A stretch of DNA of 64,000 bases from Chaetorhynchus papuensis (GCA_013396525.1 VWYX01000208.1:268764-332763), one strand, 5' to 3'; counted from the first letter of the stretch, positions 24,178-37,130 are shown. A program made the numbers and translations. The notes: generated from the sequence alone by a model not told the origin.

Positions 24178-25676
24178 CCTGTTGCTTTTCCAAATTCTTG
24201 TCAGTGTCTCTCACAACTCTCAGACACCCCTTGTCCATGCTTTTACAAGCTTCCAGAGAAAGCACTGGCATTTAAGAATACTACTCTTGTTGCTTACTGT
24301 GTCTGTTTTGTGGGACCACTTGGTGACTTCCACTCAGTATAAATGAATGTAAATTTTACTGCCTGCTCTCAGGGGTAGTGTCACACTAGGTGATTTTACT
24401 AGTCATTGTAATGATTCTTTTGTACTGCAGCTCCTTTTAAGACGTGATTTGTTTTCAGATGCTGGTGCTGGAAAGCTTTTTGTTGTTTAGCTGATATGTA
24501 GAACCTGAGAAGTCTACCAACCTTTTCTACTTGAAACTAGGGGTACTTAGGTATTATTGCTCTCTTTCATAAAATTAAGTCAGTAATTACTCATGCATTC
24601 TTCAGTGGTAGCTGCTTAGCAACCACTTTTTTTTTATTTTCCGTGGATAGGTTAGATCAAAGTGCTGGCCTGCAGGTTGTATTTTTCCTTTTGGTGGGAT
24701 GAAGTGCGGTTGTTTTGATGTTAGGTTTGATGGATTTGTTTGCCACTGCATTCATTAGCTTCACATCAAAAAACTGACAGGCTGTTAAATGAAACTTTGG
24801 CTTAGATTTTCAGCTTGACTGTTTCAAGACCTATGTGAAGATATTTTGTTTTTGTGCTGCAGCAGCCTCAAGCAGTTATGACTGTTTCAAAGAGAAGAAA
24901 AGTTATTTAATATCTTGATTTATTTGGGTACAAGAGAGTCTTTGTCTTGGAGATAGCCATGTCCAGCTTATGTTATCCAAACAGTATATTTATTTTGAAA
25001 TATATATTGACATACAATATGTATGATTTAACTAATTTTATCAGAGGAGAAATGATACTTACTACACAAAACCACTTCTACCTCTCATAATTTATTGAGG
25101 TAATATTTGTTTTTCAGTGAGGATTATGTTTAGGTTGCTTTTGTACAATAAAGTGTCTGCTCAAAAAGAAAAAAAAATACAACTCAGTTGTACCATTTTT
25201 TTTCAAATGTGGGTGAGTTAAATTTGAAGGTCTAGGTTTAAAAAGTATCTCCCTACCCCACTGCAGTGTTTTAATACTGAATGTCAGAAATAGCGATGTG
25301 TATATGCTCATGAGTTATTCATCTATCAACTTACTCTATTAGTTTGATTTTTAGAACTTCTTTTAAACACTTCAGGTTGATATATTTGATACCAGTCTGC
25401 AACAATACCATTCATGCTGTACAAATCACTGTTTTTACTTGCTAGATCGTAATTAGCCATCTTATATCATTGACTTGTCTGCTAATAAAATTTTACAAGA
25501 TTTCTGGAACTAGACATGCTTTCCTTTTCTGGTCTGTATTGTTAGTCCACTACTTCCGAGCAAATCTTGTGCATTCTGCATTTTGACATTGTACTCCATG
25601 ATCACAGTGCTACTCTCAGCTTTGCAGTTTTCATGGAATTTTCTCTTTTATTTTTTATTTCTTTTATATTGATCTG

Positions 25677-25696
25677 TTTTTTTTTTTTTTTTTTGC
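25677..25696. repeat. Poly-T tract (about 20 T)
   Basis: Uninterrupted T run in intron sequence. No pyrimidine-tract acceptor or gene context follows it. A similar run of about 21 T is at 37131-37151. Confidence 0.9.
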
Positions 25697-28600
25697 ATCT
25701 TACTGCCATCATTTACTGTCTCTATTTAGTTCTTACATCACAAACTCATAATTTCCTGAGAACAGCAGCTCTTAAAATTTCCTACCCTAAAGTTTGCTGC
25801 TGTAATGGGAGATTGTCTCTCTCGCCCTGGGTAGTAACTTGCACAGTTCTAGATTTCTAGTACTGTGAGATCTTGAATTAAGTATTAAGTTTTAGGAGTA
25901 GAAAGGAGTAGTAATGATCACAGTATCTTTACCTGTTCTAGTAGAATAATATTCTGTTGGTTTTTTTGCACCTTCCCCTTTTGGTAGAGCATCTGGTTGT
26001 AAAGTCATAGGAAATACCGTATGGTGGTGTTCCTGTCTTCTCACAGTCTGAGCTATGTTATGTGCAAGTACTGTTGTTGTCTGTGAGTAGTGTATTCTGT
26101 GGTTCTGAAGTTCCAGTGTATTCTCATGAATCTTTTCCAACGCTGGCACAACTTTTTTCTGTGTGATGTAGCGTACGTGTAAATAGCATTTTGCATGTAT
26201 GTTTCTGGCACAGGGCTCTCATGCAAGCTGCTGCGCTGTTAATTAAATAAAAGTCAAACCAACAATACTACCACTTCTTCTTTCTTACATGGAGTTTTGA
26301 TTAAGTAAGGAGAGGAGAATTCCATAAAGTAGCATTTTAAATGTTGGAGTACATTCTGGCAACTGTGAGTGAGTAGAAATGATGGAATCTAATCCTCCTC
26401 TTTTTTTCCCTAAGTATTTAAGAGGTTCAATTTATCAGTGTAAAAAATGTACCAAGTTGGCATACTTGGTGGATGTTTAGAAGTTTTTGTTTTATAGCAG
26501 CTTTCACTTAACAAGGTGATTTTTTTGAAAGAAAAAGGCAGTAATTTACAATAAACTTCAGAATATAATTTATATAAAATTTTGAGTAAATCAATACAGT
26601 TTGCCTTTCCTTACTTCTTGTGAGAATGCAGATTGTATTTATCCTCAATTTGCTGAGGAAAAAGTTTTGCCACTGTATACAGTTCTGTCTATATATTAAT
26701 GTCATAGCCTGTAGAGAGATACTATTTTCATTCCAGGTTTTTAAACAGAGTAGAATTTAACTCTGAAATTATTTTTATAAATATGAGGTTCATACCGTAG
26801 ACTCTTTGGGCTTGAATCAGCTGCTGGAACACAGGTGTCTGACACCATCTGAGATGTTCTACCTTCCTCTGTCTAGGCTGAAGACTACCAATCTCCATGA
26901 ATCCAGAGTAGTATTTAGAGCTCAGTCAGACATCGTATATACCAGAATGTGGTTCAGGTGTCAGTGCATGCCAGGGCAATTGAACTGAGTCACCTGTCAT
27001 TGTATTCTTTTAGTTATACCCTTTGCAAATGTAAGACTCAGTCTTAAAATTAACTACACTCTCGTACTCTTGAGAGGAAGTCAGTTCTCTAGCCTTGCTA
27101 GATTATTTTGCGTTTTGGCACTGGAAGGTGACCTATCATGATAGGCTGAAAGGTGACTTAAATGTTAGGGTTAAGGTCTCTTAAAACCACCACCACCCAA
27201 CCTTCTCACAAAGCAAAACCTCCAAATTCTACTACTAGTACTAGTTACATTTCTTTATTCATTTATTTAATTTGGAACCATTTTAACACTGCATTTGCGT
27301 CAGAGTTCAAGATACTAGAAACCATTCTGCTGTGTTCCTCCATGCAGTTTGTCATCTTTGACAGAGTTTGGAACTCAAATGTTTCTTTTATTGCTTTGTT
27401 AGTTACTGGGTTTTGTTTGGTTGTTTGTTATTCTGTTTTTTTTTTCTTCTTCATCTCTTCTGTTTGTAGAGGTAAAACTTTGTATGATTTTCACTCAGTT
27501 AACTAATGTGTTTACTGGGACCATCTACACCTCTGCTGGTCCTGCAATAGGTACTGTAGTTGCTAGTTTGGTTCAGGCCAAACATAGTAGAGATAAGCAA
27601 GTACTTGCAATTTTCTCACTATTTTTATGAGAGTCTGGGGAATATTATCTAAAAATGAAGAAGAGAGTAACAGTATAATATATTTGAAACACATTATTTA
27701 TTTACTTCCTGTTTCTGAAAGAAAACAGTGTAAATATAAATGCACAGTTCAAAATCCTTGACTTAGAGCAGTAGAGAAGGCTTCTATGAATGAAGAGAAA
27801 TAAATTATATATTCACATGCTCAGGTAACTACAGCAGGGTAAATAAAATGTATGCATTACTTCTAGTACCAGTGAGCTTTTATGTAGCCTAGCAGATTTG
27901 TGAAACAGGAGCTGAACACCCGCAGATGCCTCAGCTGCATGCTTAGTCTCCCCACTGTGCTTGCTACTTGAATGAGTGGAATTTGTTCATATGCTGCAAG
28001 TTAGAAATTATTAAGCTTTGAAAGTCTTGAAAAGGGTCTTAAATGAACTGTGTAAATTGCACTGCTTTGATTTTGGATAAAACCCACAACAAAACATATT
28101 GCTATGCTTTACAAAAAGGAGGAGAAATAATTTTCTTAAATATTTTATAGCAAAAAAAGTTGAATTAAGACCTTAGTGCTAGTGTGGTTGTGTTCCGTTT
28201 TTAAGGTTTGTCTTTCTGCCTGAAGTGTGAACAACCTTTATGTTGCTAGGAATAAAGGCAGAATCAATCACCTTGAAGGTATCATCTTTTTCTGGTGATA
28301 TATAGAGTCACCTCTTAATTCAGATAAAATATTAACACAAAAAACCCCCACATTGAAGTGCTGGAGAACATGCACTTCCATATGGTTCAGTACAAGACCT
28401 TACATATATTCTTAGAGTGAAATAAGTTACTTCATTCTTTCGTAACTAATGTAACCAAATAGGTTCAGTTAAGTCTGACTTTCAGTTTGTTCTCTGTATG
28501 TAATATGTTTTTATATGTTCAACAACCTTATCAGATAAATTATTGTCTTTTCGATCTTAACAACAAAATCACCTTATCTCGCCTTTGCCATGTAACATCG

Positions 28601-29421
28601 CATGTTCCTGGGATTCTGGGGGAGAATTTTGACCTGAAGTTTCATGTATTTCTATGTATCTATGTATAAAAAAACATTGTTTGCCCTAGGAAGCTAGAAG
28701 AGTGCCTGCTTCAAAAGGGCAGTCCAGTTTAAAATATCCAGTAAACACCGAATGAAAAATAAAAGATACTGTAGGCAGATTCATATTTTGTGTGAGACAG
28801 GTATTCTGCCATGTACTCATCAAGTACTTGTCTTGTGAGTGGAGAGAGTTGGTAACTTGAATAGAACTATTCAATTGCTTGTGTAATATGGGTCTCCGCA
28901 ATCATATTGACATGATAGTGTATTACCGTTGTACAGAATAATTCTGGAGAGTAAAATAGATTTTTCTTACCCTTTCTTGCTCAACTTCAATATGTAACCT
29001 AATCAGTACTTTGTTTCATAAAAATGATGAGTCTAGCACATAATGACTAATTTAGAATAGTGTGGAATTTTACTGACTGCTGTGCTGCTTAGAAAGTTGT
29101 TACAAAACAGTTTGACTTGGAAAAGCTTTGAATCCAAAGAGAATAAATTTAATGTGAATGCCTTTAATTAAATTTTGCTTAATTTAAATAATGTAATTTG
29201 TATTGATTATGCTGCTGCAGTTCATTTGGATTTTTGTTTTTAATTAAGATTCAGTAATCTTGTTTTACCTTCCAGAGCTATTCATAAAATGACTGTGAAT
29301 AAAAAGCATGTTAATTAAGTTAACACTTATATACATTTGTTAAACCAAAAGCATGTAATAATTATTTTTCCCCATGAAGGTATTGGATACACAGTAATAT
29401 TTATTAGAAGGACAACAGTGC

Positions 29422-29493
29422 AATTTTACTTGAATTTTTCTTTCTTCCTCTTAGCAAATCCAACCTCAACAGCCCTCATGTAGTCCTAGAACC
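29422..29493 (+). repeat. Copy B, first part, of the inverted intronic block
   Basis: Seventy-two bases matching the reverse complement of 20999-21070 with two visible differences. It contains a strong pyrimidine tract followed by an acceptor-like cttcctcttag. It is separated by 564 bases from the second part at 30058-30106, whereas the inverted copy has the two parts adjacent. Confidence 0.88.
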
Positions 29494-29860
29494 GTGTGGG
29501 TACATTTTTGCTCCACTTGCCTCAGAAGCTGCCAGCACTACCTTCTGAAGCTGATGGGATGATTACTAAAGTGCAGCATGGGCCTGTAACTTCCTTGGGC
29601 ATCCTGTAATTTGCTGTGGGGTTTCTCCGTATTAGTTGGTGTCCGTGCAGCTCTGAAACAGTCTCAAACTCGAATGCTCGCATAATAATGTTCCCACAAG
29701 GGAGTTGCCCGCTGATACAACTGCCTGTGTTGAGAGCAATCCACAGTGAAAGGCTGGCTGTATTAACTGAGGCCATAAATGCTGTGCTAAGATTTATTGC
29801 TATTACTTCATTTTTTCCCTTCTCTTTGTTAGGTCTATTAGCAGGTTGAAAAGAGTTTGA
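29494..29860. other. CpG-richer, moderate-GC block, possible conserved non-coding element
   Basis: This stretch has higher GC and several CpG dinucleotides (for example in tttctccgtattag, gtgtccgtgcagc, ctcgaatgctcgcataat, gttgcccgctgat) within a strongly AT-rich, CpG-poor intron. It matches no repeat I recognise. Open frames exist on both strands (131 codons on minus at 29522-29917, 77 on plus), as expected where stops are rarer, and neither shows a domain. An old conserved regulatory element or exapted sequence is possible. A degraded retrocopy cannot be excluded. Confidence 0.35.
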
Positions 29861-30057
29861 GTCATGGTGTGTGATATACTTGCATTTTCTTATGAGTATG
29901 CATGTAAGTCTCTGCAAATACTTGTGCAGACAAAAACTTTCTAAGTGATAACCTTAAATACCAGGTTTTGAACTTTAACATTTAGTTTACCTGAATTCAT
30001 TCAGAAAGACTGCTCTGATGTTGAGTCACTAAGTAGAAGTCTTTTTTGTTAGAAATA

Positions 30058-30106
30058 AGTATTTCAGCTACTGGTAATACAGTGGTACCACGTAAATTCT
30101 GTCAGA
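30058..30106 (+). repeat. Copy B, second part, of the inverted intronic block
   Basis: It begins agtatttcagctactggtaa and ends aaattctgtcaga, matching the reverse complement of 20939-20997 except for a 10-base tandem unit present only in the other copy. It is followed after about 25 bases by a CR1 3' fragment. A pyrimidine-rich cttttttgttag lies just before it, at 30041-30052. Confidence 0.82.
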
Positions 30107-30129
30107 TAATTTGCCCTAAGGGGACACCT

Positions 30130-30430
30130 CCCTCTCCCCAGCTGCCTGCAAGGACCTCGTAGTGAGGTGGCGGCTGAGCTTTTCTGTAAGTCACAAGTGA
30201 TAGGACAGGAGCAAATGGTCTCAAGTTGCACCAGGGGAGGCTTAGATAAGATATTAGGAAACATTTCTTCATGGCATTGGCCAGGCTTCCCAGGGATGTG
30301 GCTGTGTCACCATCCTGAAGGTATTTAAAAGACCTGTGGATGTGACCCTTTGGAAATGCTTCAGTGGTGGTGGCCTTGGCAATGCTGAATTAATGGCTGG
30401 ACTTTATTATCCTAAAGCTTTTTTTCAAAA
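30130..30430 (+). mobile_element. CR1 3'-end fragment, sense orientation
   Basis: About 300 bases of the CR1 3' part: agctgcctgcaagga (codons of the conserved NCLKGG-like end of ORF2), agtgataggacaggagcaaa, accaggggaggcttag, gatattaggaaacatttctt, gtcaccatcctgaaggtatt, then ggccttggcaatgctgaatt and gctggactttattatcctaa. This is the canonical order of the CR1 ORF2 end and 3' UTR. It stops near attattctata, a worn form of the terminal attctatg repeats. It is a separate insertion from the antisense CR1 at 18.6-20.95 kb. Confidence 0.88.
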
Positions 30431-31243
30431 GTAAATTATTCTATATCAGAGCAAGAGCTGAAAAGCAGTGAGCTAATCACACTTCAATGTTATAGCTGGA
30501 ATCAAAATTATGTGGGATTTTGACAAACCAGGCAGAAATCTCCAGCAGTTTGTATCCTGAGGTACTTTCTGGGGTCTCATTTTTGCTCATTTTATCTCCT
30601 CAGAGTTCATTTGTGATTGGATTATTGGTACATTTAATTGTTCTTCATGATAAAATCATAGCAGTAAGCAAGTCTGGGAATTTTTCCACGAGTTCTTTCT
30701 GCAGTTATGACTATTCCTGCCTGTATTCATGGGTTGGAAAGATAGTTGACAGTAAAATAATCTTGCTTTCCAAATTGTTTCTTTAGTGCCTTTGTATGTG
30801 GGCACAGATTTGTGTGTTTGCTTAGCCTGTGGTTATGCTTGCCTTTCAAATTTATGTGTGATTAAGCATTTTCAAAGTAATTAAAAATGATGTTGTGTAA
30901 CAGCATTGTGAAGCAGCATAGTTGCTTATTTACCATGTTTATTCATCTCTTACTTCTCTAAGATAATGCACAGTGGGTTTCCCTGTCATTAGTGTAAACT
31001 GCTAATTGTACTTATTTGTTATTCTTGAGTGTCCTACTAGCCAAGATGATACAGCAAGAAGTGAAGTACAAAAATCTGTGTTTAAAGTATTATATAGATG
31101 CACTATATGCAATTTGCAAGGATTAATGAGTCTATTTTTATTAAACAATAATGAATTTGGATCTTTTGTGTAAACGATCAGCAAATGTTTATGTTAAAAA
31201 TACAATTCATAATGAAAATTGCTTGCTTTTCTTTATCTTTTGC

Positions 31244-31266
31244 CTTTATGTAACNCTTTATGTAAC
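31244..31266. other. Single N between duplicated 11-mers, probable assembly join
   Basis: Base 31255 is N. The 11-mer ctttatgtaac ends immediately before it (31244-31254) and recurs immediately after it (31256-31266). This is expected if two contigs sharing an end overlap were concatenated with a placeholder, so the real sequence probably has one copy. Confidence 0.9.
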
Positions 31267-32454
31267 TTATAAATGAAGTAGTTGGTTACTTAAAACAATG
31301 TTTAAACTATTTAGCATTTCTGTCTCTGTTCTGTTTTGTCATTGATGGTAGAACAGTTCAAAATACATGAATATATGCTAAAAAACCACAGAGGATTATT
31401 CTGATGATTGGATTTAACTGTTGATATTGTGAATCTTAAGAAACAAGATACAAAAAGTTTACTGATAATGTAGGACTTTTGAAAGCAAGTTAGAATTTAT
31501 AAAGTTTTCTCAAAATTGGTCATTAATGAGAATGGTGAATTAACTGTTCTCTGCAAAGTCTGAAAGACTGGTAATTTGCCAAAGAAAGAGTGTAAAGTCA
31601 GGTGACACACAGTTTTGTTTTTTGAGGGCTTCCCTGGTGTGTAAAATATACATAATGTTTTGAAATTTTTTTAATTTTTAATGTAGTGAAATGAGAAAAA
31701 CAATTTTTTTAGAGACCTTTTTCCTTTTATTTTTCTTCTATGTTTTTCCCCCTTTTCCCTTTTTTTAAGTAAACCTTCTATTCATTACAGTAGTTCTCAG
31801 GATTTTGTTGCTTTTAGAAATATGTTTTAGAAATATGGTATGTTATAATTGTTTACTATAGGCAGAAACTGAATACAAGTTGTTTGCTGGACATGAATGC
31901 ATTATTTAAAGTTAGAGCAAGTGAGAGTAAGAATTGTTTTAAGTGGCATTAATGCATTTACTCTTAGAAGGACCGTACCTTTATAAAAGGATATTTTAGC
32001 AGTTCAGAGCTTCCTGGAGTAAGAAATACTCTTCATAATTTTTCCTGGACTGCATGTGGTTTGGTGAAGACCAGAGGAAGTTGCAGGAACTGAAATTTTA
32101 GAGGCTTAGTTATTGTTTGGATTGATCAGTGAAGAAGCATGACGTAGGTATGTACATGGCTGTCTTTCTCAGTTGTGTTGGCCATAATGGACAAAAGTTC
32201 TCAGTAGATGTGAAAGAAAACTAGGTTGTGTTTATAAGCAATCATACATAGTGTAGAAATTGAAATTATATGCTAAAGAGACTTAATTTGCCTTTATTTG
32301 TATTTAGTGTTTATTGAAGAACTTTTATTCTTCACCATACTGTGGCATGGTGGGTTGATCTATAAGGTCTCAGTACAAAGGAAAGTTACTTGGATTAACT
32401 AGTGTTTGAAATTTGGGATGTCTTCAGGTGGAAGATAAAACTTTGCTGCCTTTC

Positions 32455-32505
32455 CTATGAAGGTTGAACCAGATAATCTTCTTAGGTCCCTTCTCCGTAG
32501 GACCA
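32455..32505 (+). repeat. CR1 3'-UTR scrap
   Basis: gaaggttgaaccagataatc followed by ttcttaggtcccttctcc resembles the CR1 3' end consensus (ggttggaccagatgatctt then aggtcccttccaa). It is short and decayed. The sequence upstream to about 32340 may also belong to it but is too worn to assign. Confidence 0.6.
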
Positions 32506-35384
32506 GACTTGAAATTGTATCTTATAGCACATTTATAGAAATAACATGTAATATAAACATAATAATAATTAATCACATTATTAAATTATATAATAATTAA
32601 TTACCATGTACAAATATATAATATTTTTTGGGTAATATGATACTTAATAGTATGGAGATGAGTGTACGTATAGTACATTTATAGTACATTTCCTTTCTAG
32701 GATAGATATTTAAGGGTTTTTTTTTTTGAAAAAAGATATAGTGGTCAGCAGTATAGTAACAAAGTAAAAAGGTGTTCACTTTGTCTGGCAGTTTAAATTG
32801 CTAATTGACTTCTATTTACATCTTTGATGTGTCTATTTTATGACAGCTGAATGTTTTTGTTTAGTCGCATCATTTATGTATTTAGTTGGTCAACTATCTG
32901 CTACTTAAGAAAGTCTAAGAAATACTAGTACTGTCATGGTACTTACTCTTGTTTCCTTTTGAAATAGTTCTTGTAGTCCTGTGGTATTTTTGAGCATTGT
33001 AAATAAAACACATGTGGGCAAGACAAAAATTACAGAAAATCATAACTTAAAGTGTTCTGTTTTATATTGTCTTAAACTTGCTGAATGTTGGTGAAAGAGG
33101 CTTTTAAGACAGGAATAATGAAGAAAATTTGATGTTAAGATGAACATAATTCCTTTTTATTTAGAATATGTTGTATATACTATTTCCTTTTGTTTGTCCA
33201 TTTTACCTCAGTCCTGAGCCCTTTTGTGGTTTAAACAAAAGTAAAAGAGTATTAGTAAAACATCCTATTGAAAAAATGCAATATTGTTGTTCATATGCTG
33301 GGAGAACATACTGCCTTGTTTCCAAGGTGATATTATACTGTGTGTGCTGCTAATCCTTCTTCAAGAAGCATAGAAAGGAATCAGAGGCCTGTGTAGATTT
33401 GCACTAAAATATGTGAAATGAGATGAAATTACTGAGTGTGATCTAATTGCATAATGATCTAACAGCATAAAACTGCAGGTAAGGTGAAGAATTTGTGTTT
33501 TAGCAGAACCAGGAGGTTTAATGCTGGAATGGAATTTAGGCTCTCCTATGATCCACCTGAGCCTTTCAAAGTATTTCTAACTGCATCTGCATTGCTGCTG
33601 TTTATTTGAGCTATTGGTACTGAAGATATTAGTCCAGATAAGGGCAAAGCTAAAGTAAGCAACACTTCTTGTAAACTCTTCCCATACGAGGTGCTGAATT
33701 AGGTGGCTCACAGTTCTCTCTAGCTCCAGGAGGTGTTAATGACACATTAACATTACCAGCAGTAAGCTGTACTGTTTGTAAAAAAAGAGCAATTTTAAAA
33801 GGCATCAAGAATTTGTTCTAATGATTAAAATATTTATAAATGTAAATCTGTTTAAACAAGATAATATCTGGAGGGTATGTAAGAGCACACTGGTTGATCT
33901 GTAATTTAAGTAACTATATTTTATTATCAAATAGTCTGTATAGACTGAAATGAACCTCTTCTGTATGTTCCTTTCTAAAATCAGCCTTTTAAAGTCAGTG
34001 CGAAGAAGATTGTTTTTCTTATTGATAAATTAAATATAGTTTCTTACTCATTTCAAGGAAAAATGGTATTAATAATACACAACTTGAATGGACAAAGATT
34101 TTCATATAGCAAGTGATTTTAAGTGAGATCATGCAGGTAAATCTATCTTACAGTAACATGAGATTAGCAGTATTTATTTTTCAACTCTTGGAAGAAACCC
34201 CTAACATTTACATCTTTTCTTGTCTTCAGATCTCTTTTATATTGTTTTTTTTCCTGAAAATCCTTTGTAAAACAAAAATTTTGGATCTCTTGGAATTATA
34301 TAATAACAAAACAAATATTTGAGTTTCAGTAACAGATGTTACTTATATTTGTAGTGGAGCACAAGCTCTCATTTTATATCCAGTTTTAGCTGCTCATCAG
34401 CAGAGGGCAATATAACTTCATACATTTCCTTGAAAGGATTTAATTTGTTGATATTTTTATTTCTAGTTTTAACTAAGGGAGCACCTACTTGTAAATACTG
34501 AGAAAATATGTGAACTCATGATGAAAAAGCAATGAGCTGTAGTATTAGTATTGCTTACACACTTTCAGAAGCCTATATAAACTTCCTGTTAGTTGTACTC
34601 TGTGGGATGTGTCCCTGAGTTCATAAGCAGGCAGAAAATGTCCAGATGTTATGGAGACAGCAAAATGTATTTTTACTTTTCCACTGGATTAGCTGATACA
34701 CCCTCAGCAATTAGCTCATGCACCCTTTCAGTGGATTGTTACTTGTTTGTTTTCTTTTTTGTTTGTGGGTTTTTGTTTGTTTGTTCTAGGATATATGTAT
34801 TTTTTCCCTTGGGACAGTCTCATGCAAAGCTTGGGATGCTTTTTACGTCTGTTTCAGTTTTATTGTGGGATTAAATCCCTTACGAAGAACTTGTAGTACT
34901 TGATGGACTCTCAGTACATGTATTGTAAATTAAGTGTAGTGAGAAGCTGTGCTGTGGTAATTAACAGAAACTAGATTCAGGCCTTCATTTTGACTCATTC
35001 ATTCTGCATGTTAGAAGAAGAGTTTTGTTTTATAGCCGGGGTGGTAAAACGAGCCTTTACACTCCTGAGGAAGCATGTGCACCATAACCTTCAAGTGTAC
35101 ATCATGTTGATACTAATATGGTATGATAGTTCTTTGATTTTTATGCTGCCATTTAAATTTCCATTTAGTTCTTCTTTTAGGACATGTCAGGAATCCTAAA
35201 ATGGATGTTCATGTGTGGCAATTTTTTTTTTTTTGAAAATCTGCTTTACTATTTCTAATGCTCTTGAGGCATATTCAGAAAGACTTCAGACATATGGTTT
35301 CTTGTTTTTCATCGTCTCCTTTGGGCATCAAACATTCAAAGAGTCTACTTTACTGTCAGAGCATAAATACGATTCCCGCTAACA

Positions 35385-35500
35385 GCCTGGGACAGGCAGC
35401 ATTTACCAGTGTTAAAACACAAGGCTAGGATTAAAATATTTTGAGTTCCAGCTCCTGCTCTGCCCTTGGCTCGCTGAATGACCTTAGGCAGTAGCATCCC
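35385..35500 (+). repeat. Possible MIR/CORE-SINE-like remnant
   Basis: Contains gagttccagctcctgctctg followed by tggctcgctgaatgacctta and ggca. This echoes the MIR-type consensus (agtcccagctctgcca then gctgtgtgaccttgggca). Such amniote-wide SINEs persist in birds at low copy as ancient fragments. The match is by pattern only. Confidence 0.4.
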
Positions 35501-35732
35501 TATTTTTGATTTGTTTGAAATGCATTAGATAATGCTGGCCTTCCTCTATTACTAAAATTGTTTTGTAGATTAATTTGTCTCTCTTTAAGCTGTAATATTT
35601 AAATTGCAAATAACAATGTAACTCCTTTAGGTACTGCATGCAGATAAAAATGGCAAAACAGATCATAAAGAATATATGTTTTTGGTATAATATAGCTTTT
35701 GCATTCAATTTTTTTGCACAGGTATTTGTGCT

Positions 35733-35835
35733 TGTGTTCTAGTTCCAGATCTGCCCCTAATTATAGGATTTGATTAAATCATTCAGTCTTTTACACTATC
35801 ACTCTGATGCAAAATGGGAATAAATTTGAATCAAC
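35733..35835 (+). repeat. Second possible MIR/CORE-SINE-like remnant
   Basis: tctagttccagatctgcccc, then gattaaatcattcagtcttt, then ctctgatgcaaaatgggaat. The order (ttccagctctgcc, aaatcactt, catctgtaaaatggg) is that of the 3' half of MIR-like SINEs. It lies about 350 bases from a similar fragment in the same orientation. Confidence 0.4.
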
Positions 35836-36877
35836 TTCAGCAGGTATTGAAGTCTTAAGCTGGGATACATAAATACAAATAATAATTATTATTTTGTTTA
35901 GAAAAAACCTGCAGGATTTTCATGCGTAAATACAGTGCTGATTATATGGTTATATCTTGCAACATACATGAATGGTTAATTAAATAAAGCATTGTTAGAT
36001 GGTTGAAAAGAACACGGTATCTATGCAAATGTAACTGGCAACAGGTAAGTTAGGTAAATAGTTTAAAAATCACTGTTCTAAAGCATCTTAGACTTCTCCT
36101 TTATGCTAAAAAGATTAATTTTTAAAAAAAAATCATTAGTTGCAGGGAATGTAAAGACAGTTTTACAGAAATCTCCAGTTGGTGATTTTGTTATCCATTC
36201 TAACAGGGTTAAGTGGGAAAAAAGAAGAAGCTAGCACAACAAACTGGATTACTTTCAGAGCTAAATCAGAGTCAATCTCAGTAATATATCGAAGCACATG
36301 TATGGGAAAATTTCCTGTGTCTTGGTAGTAATGTCTTGAAATGTAATAAATAGATAAGTTATCATACTACCATAGCTTTAGACACTTGGTGTTGGGCCAT
36401 GCTCTAAGACAAAGGACAATTCTCTAAAAATTTTGATGTTTAGAACATCCTTGTTACTAAAATGTTAATAACCAAATATGTATGACATTGCTGTTTTATA
36501 ATTATTTTATATGGGATATTGAACAAATTACAAAAGAGCTTTATTTTGAAGACTGGAGAGTAAGTTGAGACATAACTAATTTTAGTAGGCATATTTCCAT
36601 TAAAATATTAAGTATTCAGAATGCTTATTTAACATGGTGATTGGTTGATAATGAATTTAATGTAGATGTTCTTCAGTAGTAATGTACTAGGTAAACTTTC
36701 AAAACATATTGCCTCAGTTCCCTCTGTTTCAGCAGCAGACATTTTTTATTATTGGAAAATATGATTTGTGAAGAAAGCTGGTAAACTAGTAATGAACAAA
36801 CGTATCTGTAGCATTCTACTCTGTCTATTAGAACCTACTTTAAAACTGAAGTAATGATGTGATAAGCTTGTCGTCAG

Positions 36878-36910
36878 TGATGATGCCATGATGAGGAAAA
36901 GGCATCATCA
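36878..36910. repeat. 10-bp-stem inverted repeat
   Basis: Arms tgatgatgcc (36878-36887) and ggcatcatca (36901-36910) pair perfectly around a 13-base loop. No flanking signature of a small-RNA gene was seen. Confidence 0.55.
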
Positions 36911-37130
36911 GAAATATATTTTGATCTGGTTATTCCATAAGGGTTTATTTTAGGTAGTTCTACTTGAAATAGTCATATTTAAATTATTGTAAGGTTGGGG
37001 TTTATATTCCTTTTTAACTTCACGTCTCAAACTTCATTTAGCTATTTGTATAATTAAACTTGTATTTATGCAATTCTAATGCAAGAGAAAGAAAAAGTGC
37101 AGCTACAAGGGTGGGGTTTCTTTGTGGTGA

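Noticed and set aside
29522..29917. 131-codon minus-strand frame as a gene
   Set aside because: It has no domain or splice context, and frames are open on both strands. It is treated as a GC-richer non-coding block instead.
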